Below are positions 5,104 through 6,973 of a DNA stretch of 6,973 nt, piece by piece. Positions within the stretch are counted from its first letter, which is position 1. Every line of letters begins with the position of its first letter. A program made the translations under genes and the position numbers. Source of the DNA: Micrococcales bacterium (GTDB lineage Bacteria > Actinomycetota > Actinomycetes > Actinomycetales > Dermatophilaceae). The stretch lies in contig JAUNUZ010000126.1 of assembly GCA_030537915.1 (NCBI GenBank), forward strand, positions 1-6,973, read 5' to 3'. The notes beneath the pieces are model-generated. The model worked only from the letters and a program-made list of their open reading frames with translations, ran no database searches and had not been told where the DNA came from.

Positions 5104-6116
5104 GGCGTCGTGGCGCGTCCGCCCGCCGTAGCGACGGTTCCGCGCACGGTCGGGGTGGCTGTGGACGGCGCGGACGTCGGGTTTGCGCCCGATGTCGCCG
5201 GTGCGCCGGATGTGGGGGTCCCCGTGAGCTCCCCCACTGCGGGCACCCGCGCGAAGGTGTTGCTCGGCGCTCCGAGCCACGTCAGCTTGGACAGGGGCCA
5301 GACGACCGCGAACGCGCGCCCGACGACGTGGTCGATCGGTACCGAGCCGTTGACGCCGTCGTTGCCCGGAGCGTCGTTGTAGCGGGAGTCCTTGGAGTCG
5401 GATCGGTGGTCACCCATGACCCAGACCTTGCCCGCCGGAACGGTGATGTCGAAGGGGATGTCGCTGGGATCGTCACCGGGGTAGACGTACGGCTCCGTGA
5501 TCGGCACGTCGTTGACGAGGAGTCGTCCGTCGGCGGTGCAGCACTTCACGTGATCACCGGGCAGCCCGACCACCCGCTTGATGAGGTGATTGCCCTCGTC
5601 GTTGGGCAACAGACCGACCCACGCGAGAGCGGAGTTGATCTTGCTGGCGACCGGGCCCTGCTCGGGGGTCACGGTGTCGGCCAGCCACTGGCCCGGATCC
5701 TCGAAGACGACGATGTCGCCGCGCCCCAGCTCGAAGACTCCCGGTGTGAGCTTGCTGACGCTGACGCGGTCGTCCTTGACGAGGGTGTTGTTCATGGAGC
5801 CGGACGGGATCCAGAAGGACTGGACGAACCACGTCTTGAGGATGAGGGAGAGCACCACCGCGAGGACGACGACGATGACGACCTCGCGTAGGAAGATCAG
5901 CAGGCTGGCGAGGATCCCGTGCCCCGCGGCCGGCGGCCTGTCGCGCCGCTGGTCGGGCTCCGCCTGGTCGCCACGCCGTGCATTCTCGGCGGTCTGGCTG
6001 CTTTGGACCGAGAAGGTCTCGGGCGGGGGCATCCATTGCCGAGACGCCCCGGGCCCGACGGGGACATCTCGACCGGAGTCCGATGCGTCCTGGCCCCCCT
6101 GGGAGCGATCAGTCAT
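5100..6116 (-). CDS. lepB: Signal peptidase I
   Basis: LepB is the membrane serine protease that removes signal peptides from exported proteins on the outer face of the cytoplasmic membrane. The protein has 338 residues. A polar, disordered cytoplasmic region (1-68) leads to one membrane helix (about 69-93, LASLLIFLREVVIVVVLAVV onward). Next come FWIPSGSMNNTL (101-112) with nucleophile S107, RGDIVVFEDP (132-141), NHLIKRVVGLPGDHV (176-190) with general-base K180, and MGDHRSDSKDSR (234-245). The catalytic Ser/Lys pair is intact. Residues about 296-338 form an unusual Thr/Pro/Ala/Ser/Gly-rich tail predicted outside the cell, beyond the normal family end. The ATG at 6116 has AGGA 7 nt upstream (6124-6127) and a second AGGA at 6129-6132. 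Its TGA overlaps the rnhB GTG. Identification is secure. Confidence 0.97.
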   Translation of the reverse strand: MTDRSQGGQDASDSGRDVPVGPGASRQWMPPPETFSVQSSQTAENARRGDQAEPDQRRDRPPAAGHGILASLLIFLREVVIVVVLAVVLSLILKTWFVQSFWIPSGSMNNTLVKDDRVSVSKLTPGVFELGRGDIVVFEDPGQWLADTVTPEQGPVASKINSALAWVGLLPNDEGNHLIKRVVGLPGDHVKCCTADGRLLVNDVPITEPYVYPGDDPSDIPFDITVPAGKVWVMGDHRSDSKDSRYNDAPGNDGVNGSVPIDHVVGRAFAVVWPLSKLTWLGAPSNTFARVPAVGELTGTPTSGAPATSGANPTSAPSTATPTVRGTVATAGGRATTP

Positions 6117-6242
6117 GAGTCAGTCCTGTCCTGTCGCACCGGAGCACGCTACCTCTTCGACCTGGTGGACCCGGGTCGGCCAGCCCGAGGGCCGGAGCGC
6201 AGACGCGACAGCCGGCCGCCGATGCGGCCGGCCGCGGCGGTA
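6117..6242 (-). other. rplS-lepB intergenic gap
   Basis: These 126 nt hold the post-rplS hairpin, a 10-bp palindrome GACCCGGGTC (6168-6177) and the lepB ribosome site. I found no clear -35/-10 pair. lepB may depend on readthrough past the hairpin or on a promoter I cannot recognise. Confidence 0.45.
6211..6232 (-). terminator. GC-rich hairpin after rplS, terminator or attenuator
   Basis: On the mRNA, GCCGGCCGC, an ATCG loop and GCGGCCGGC form a perfect 9-bp all-GC stem starting 10 nt after the rplS stop. No T-run follows, as with many actinobacterial U-less terminators. It probably lowers transcription into lepB relative to rplS, which would fit the high demand for L19. The structure is certain; its termination activity is inferred. 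Confidence 0.65.
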
Positions 6243-6584
6243 TCAGCGCTTCTCGCGGATCTTCGCGGCCTTGCCGCGCAAGTTGCGCAGATAGTAGAGC
6301 TTGGCGCGACGCACGTCGCCGCGGGTGACGCGCTCGATCTTCTCCACGATCGGGGAATGCACCGGGAAGGTCCGCTCCACCCCGACGCCGAAGCTCACCT
6401 TGCGGACGGTGTACGTCTCGCCGATGCCGCGGCCGTGGCGGCGAATGACGACGCCCTGGAAGACCTGGACACGGGCCCGCGTGCCTTCGATCACCTTGAC
6501 GTGCACCTTGACGTTGTCACCTGCCCGGAATTCGGGGATGTCCGTGCGGAGGCTGGCAGCATCGACTACATCGAGCTTGTGCAT
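6243..6584 (-). CDS. rplS: 50S ribosomal protein L19
   Basis: L19 is a structural protein of the large subunit near the subunit interface. The 113-residue product is full length for the family. It opens [20 protein letters not shown], followed by [20 protein letters not shown] and [20 protein letters not shown], the core L19 signature. [18 protein letters not shown] and [20 protein letters not shown] complete the C-terminal part, ending in a basic tail. The ATG at 6584 gives the usual N-terminus. Upstream there is only a purine (GA)5 run at 6591-6600, not a full GGAGG, so translation may also depend on leader folding. It is the first gene of the row in this window and is preceded by a promoter candidate and a long leader. 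In many actinobacteria trmD lies upstream; it is not recognisable here. Confidence 0.98.
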   Translation of the reverse strand: MHKLDVVDAASLRTDIPEFRAGDNVKVHVKVIEGTRARVQVFQGVVIRRHGRGIGETYTVRKVSFGVGVERTFPVHSPIVEKIERVTRGDVRRAKLYYLRNLRGKAAKIREKR

Positions 6585-6740
6585 GGCTAATCTCTCTCTC
6601 GACGGGGCCGCAGGTCACCGCCGGAACGGGTCGTGCTTGACGTTGACGGCGCGACAACCGGCCACATGCGCCGCCGTGACCGGCCGTGAGTTCGGGTGAT
6701 CCGAGACCTCGGGTCGAGACGGGGCTGCACTCCCCCTGCG
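6585..6740 (-). promoter_or_regulatory. rplS 5' leader, probably structured
   Basis: Between the predicted transcription start (about 6740) and the rplS ATG lie some 155 nt with no gene. An 8-bp stem with one G-U pair joins 6676-6683 with 6658-6665 around a 10-nt loop. A 7-nt complement (CCGCAGG/CCTGCGG, 6608-6614 and 6735-6741) could close the whole leader if transcription starts just upstream of 6741. GGGG/CCCC near the 5' end can make a small hairpin. Autoregulation by L19 or another control is conceivable. In sequence this rich in GC such pairings can also arise by chance. Confidence 0.35.
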
Positions 6741-6746
6741 GTGGGG

Positions 6747-6775
6747 ACACTAGAAAGAGTCACGCGCGTAGTCAT
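6747..6775 (-). promoter_or_regulatory. Candidate vegetative promoter for rplS
   Basis: On the minus strand ATGACT (6770-6775, compare TTGACA) is followed after exactly 17 nt by TAGTGT (6747-6752), a reasonable actinobacterial -10 of the TAnnnT type. Transcription would start near 6740. The position upstream of rplS supports it; the -35 matches only four of six positions. Confidence 0.45.
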
Positions 6776-6833
6776 CTTGGCAGATGACACCCACCACCGA
6801 GAAATCCATCAGCCGCGCCTCAAGTATTCCTGG

Positions 6834-6859
6834 ACCCGAGGCGGCGAAGCCGCTCGGGT
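6834..6859. terminator. Bulged GC hairpin upstream of the rplS promoter
   Basis: ACCCGA and TCGGGT flank an inner GCGGC/GCCGC stem with a 3-nt loop and one bulged base. It lies about 60 bp upstream of the rplS -35 candidate. It may terminate a transcript arriving from a gene right of the window. No T-run follows on either strand, so this is tentative. Confidence 0.4.
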
Positions 6860-6917
6860 GGCGGCTTTGCGGCATTCCGGCAGGCAACTCGCGCTGCATC
6901 CGCCGACATCGCGCACA

Positions 6918-6950
6918 GGTGCGACAGCCGAGGCCCGCACCCGCTATCGT
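6918..6950 (+). promoter_or_regulatory. Possible plus-strand promoter at the right edge
   Basis: On the plus strand GCGACA (-35-like, about 6921-6926) is followed after 18 nt by TATCGT (about 6945-6950), similar to actinobacterial -10 boxes. It would drive a divergent gene beyond the window. Nothing in the window confirms such a gene. Confidence 0.28.
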
Positions 6951-6973
6951 CTCCCGAAGGCAGCGCGTCGAAT

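Larger units (their letters stand above)
6776..6973. other. Right flank with no supportable gene
   Basis: All frames of this stretch are short or lack family-like sequence. On the minus strand one frame entering from the edge stops at 6944-6946 after nine codons and could be the tail of an upstream gene, but I cannot identify it. A second minus frame runs to a TGA at 6820-6822 and passes through the hairpin, which argues against it. The region looks intergenic, with a hairpin and a possible outward promoter. Confidence 0.45.

Noticed and set aside
5104..5280. N-terminal extension of RNase HII to 5280
   Set aside because: Overlaps the lepB 3' end by about 180 nt and is Arg/His-rich; the GTG at 5103 gives a normal family N-terminus and a GTGA overlap.
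4303..5382. Long plus-strand open frame antisense to rnhB and the lepB end (359 codons)
   Set aside because: Composition of a shadow frame; spans the junction of two well-supported genes.
6517..6790. Two small minus-strand frames (67 and 77 codons) upstream of and into rplS
   Set aside because: No ribosome site or recognisable motifs; they cover the rplS leader and promoter candidate.

Overview
The window is GC-rich bacterial chromosome with dense, almost uninterrupted coding on the minus strand. Gene content, gene order and protein sequences point to an Actinomycetota (actinobacterial) genome. The order rplS-lepB-rnhB-DUF2469-yraN-comM-dprA-xerC is a known actinobacterial neighbourhood, and the DUF2469 protein is essentially restricted to that phylum. 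The sequence does not allow a confident family or genus. I see no mobile element, CRISPR array, tRNA or rRNA.

Layout, read in the direction of transcription (from high to low coordinates). (1) 6585-6973 has no supportable gene. It holds a hairpin, a plausible promoter for rplS and about 155 nt of rplS leader. (2) rplS (ribosomal protein L19, 6243-6584) is followed by a strong GC hairpin. (3) lepB (signal peptidase I, 5100-6116), rnhB (RNase HII, 4252-5103) and a DUF2469 gene (3932-4255) are joined by 4-nt stop/start overlaps. (4) A 177-nt gap (3755-3931) carries two DnaA-box-like nonamers and a hairpin. (5) yraN (3383-3754), comM (1851-3386) and dprA (661-1854) are again joined by 4-nt overlaps. 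(6) After a 139-nt gap, xerC starts at 521 and runs off the left edge, so only its N-terminal 173 codons are present.

Functionally, the window runs from translation (L19) through protein export (LepB) into a DNA-metabolism block: RNase HII (removal of RNA from DNA), YraN (nuclease-like fold), ComM (AAA+ branch-migration helicase), DprA (RecA loader for incoming single-stranded DNA) and XerC (chromosome dimer resolution). The ATGA and GTGA overlaps suggest translational coupling inside two sub-blocks. The DUF2469-yraN gap and the dprA-xerC gap are the likely places for extra regulation.

This is mostly an ordinary conserved region. The points most worth checking are the paired DnaA-box-like sites before yraN, an 11-nt perfect Shine-Dalgarno before DUF2469, a perfect 22-bp palindrome inside dprA, the low-complexity tail of LepB and the structured rplS leader. 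I found no convincing new system.
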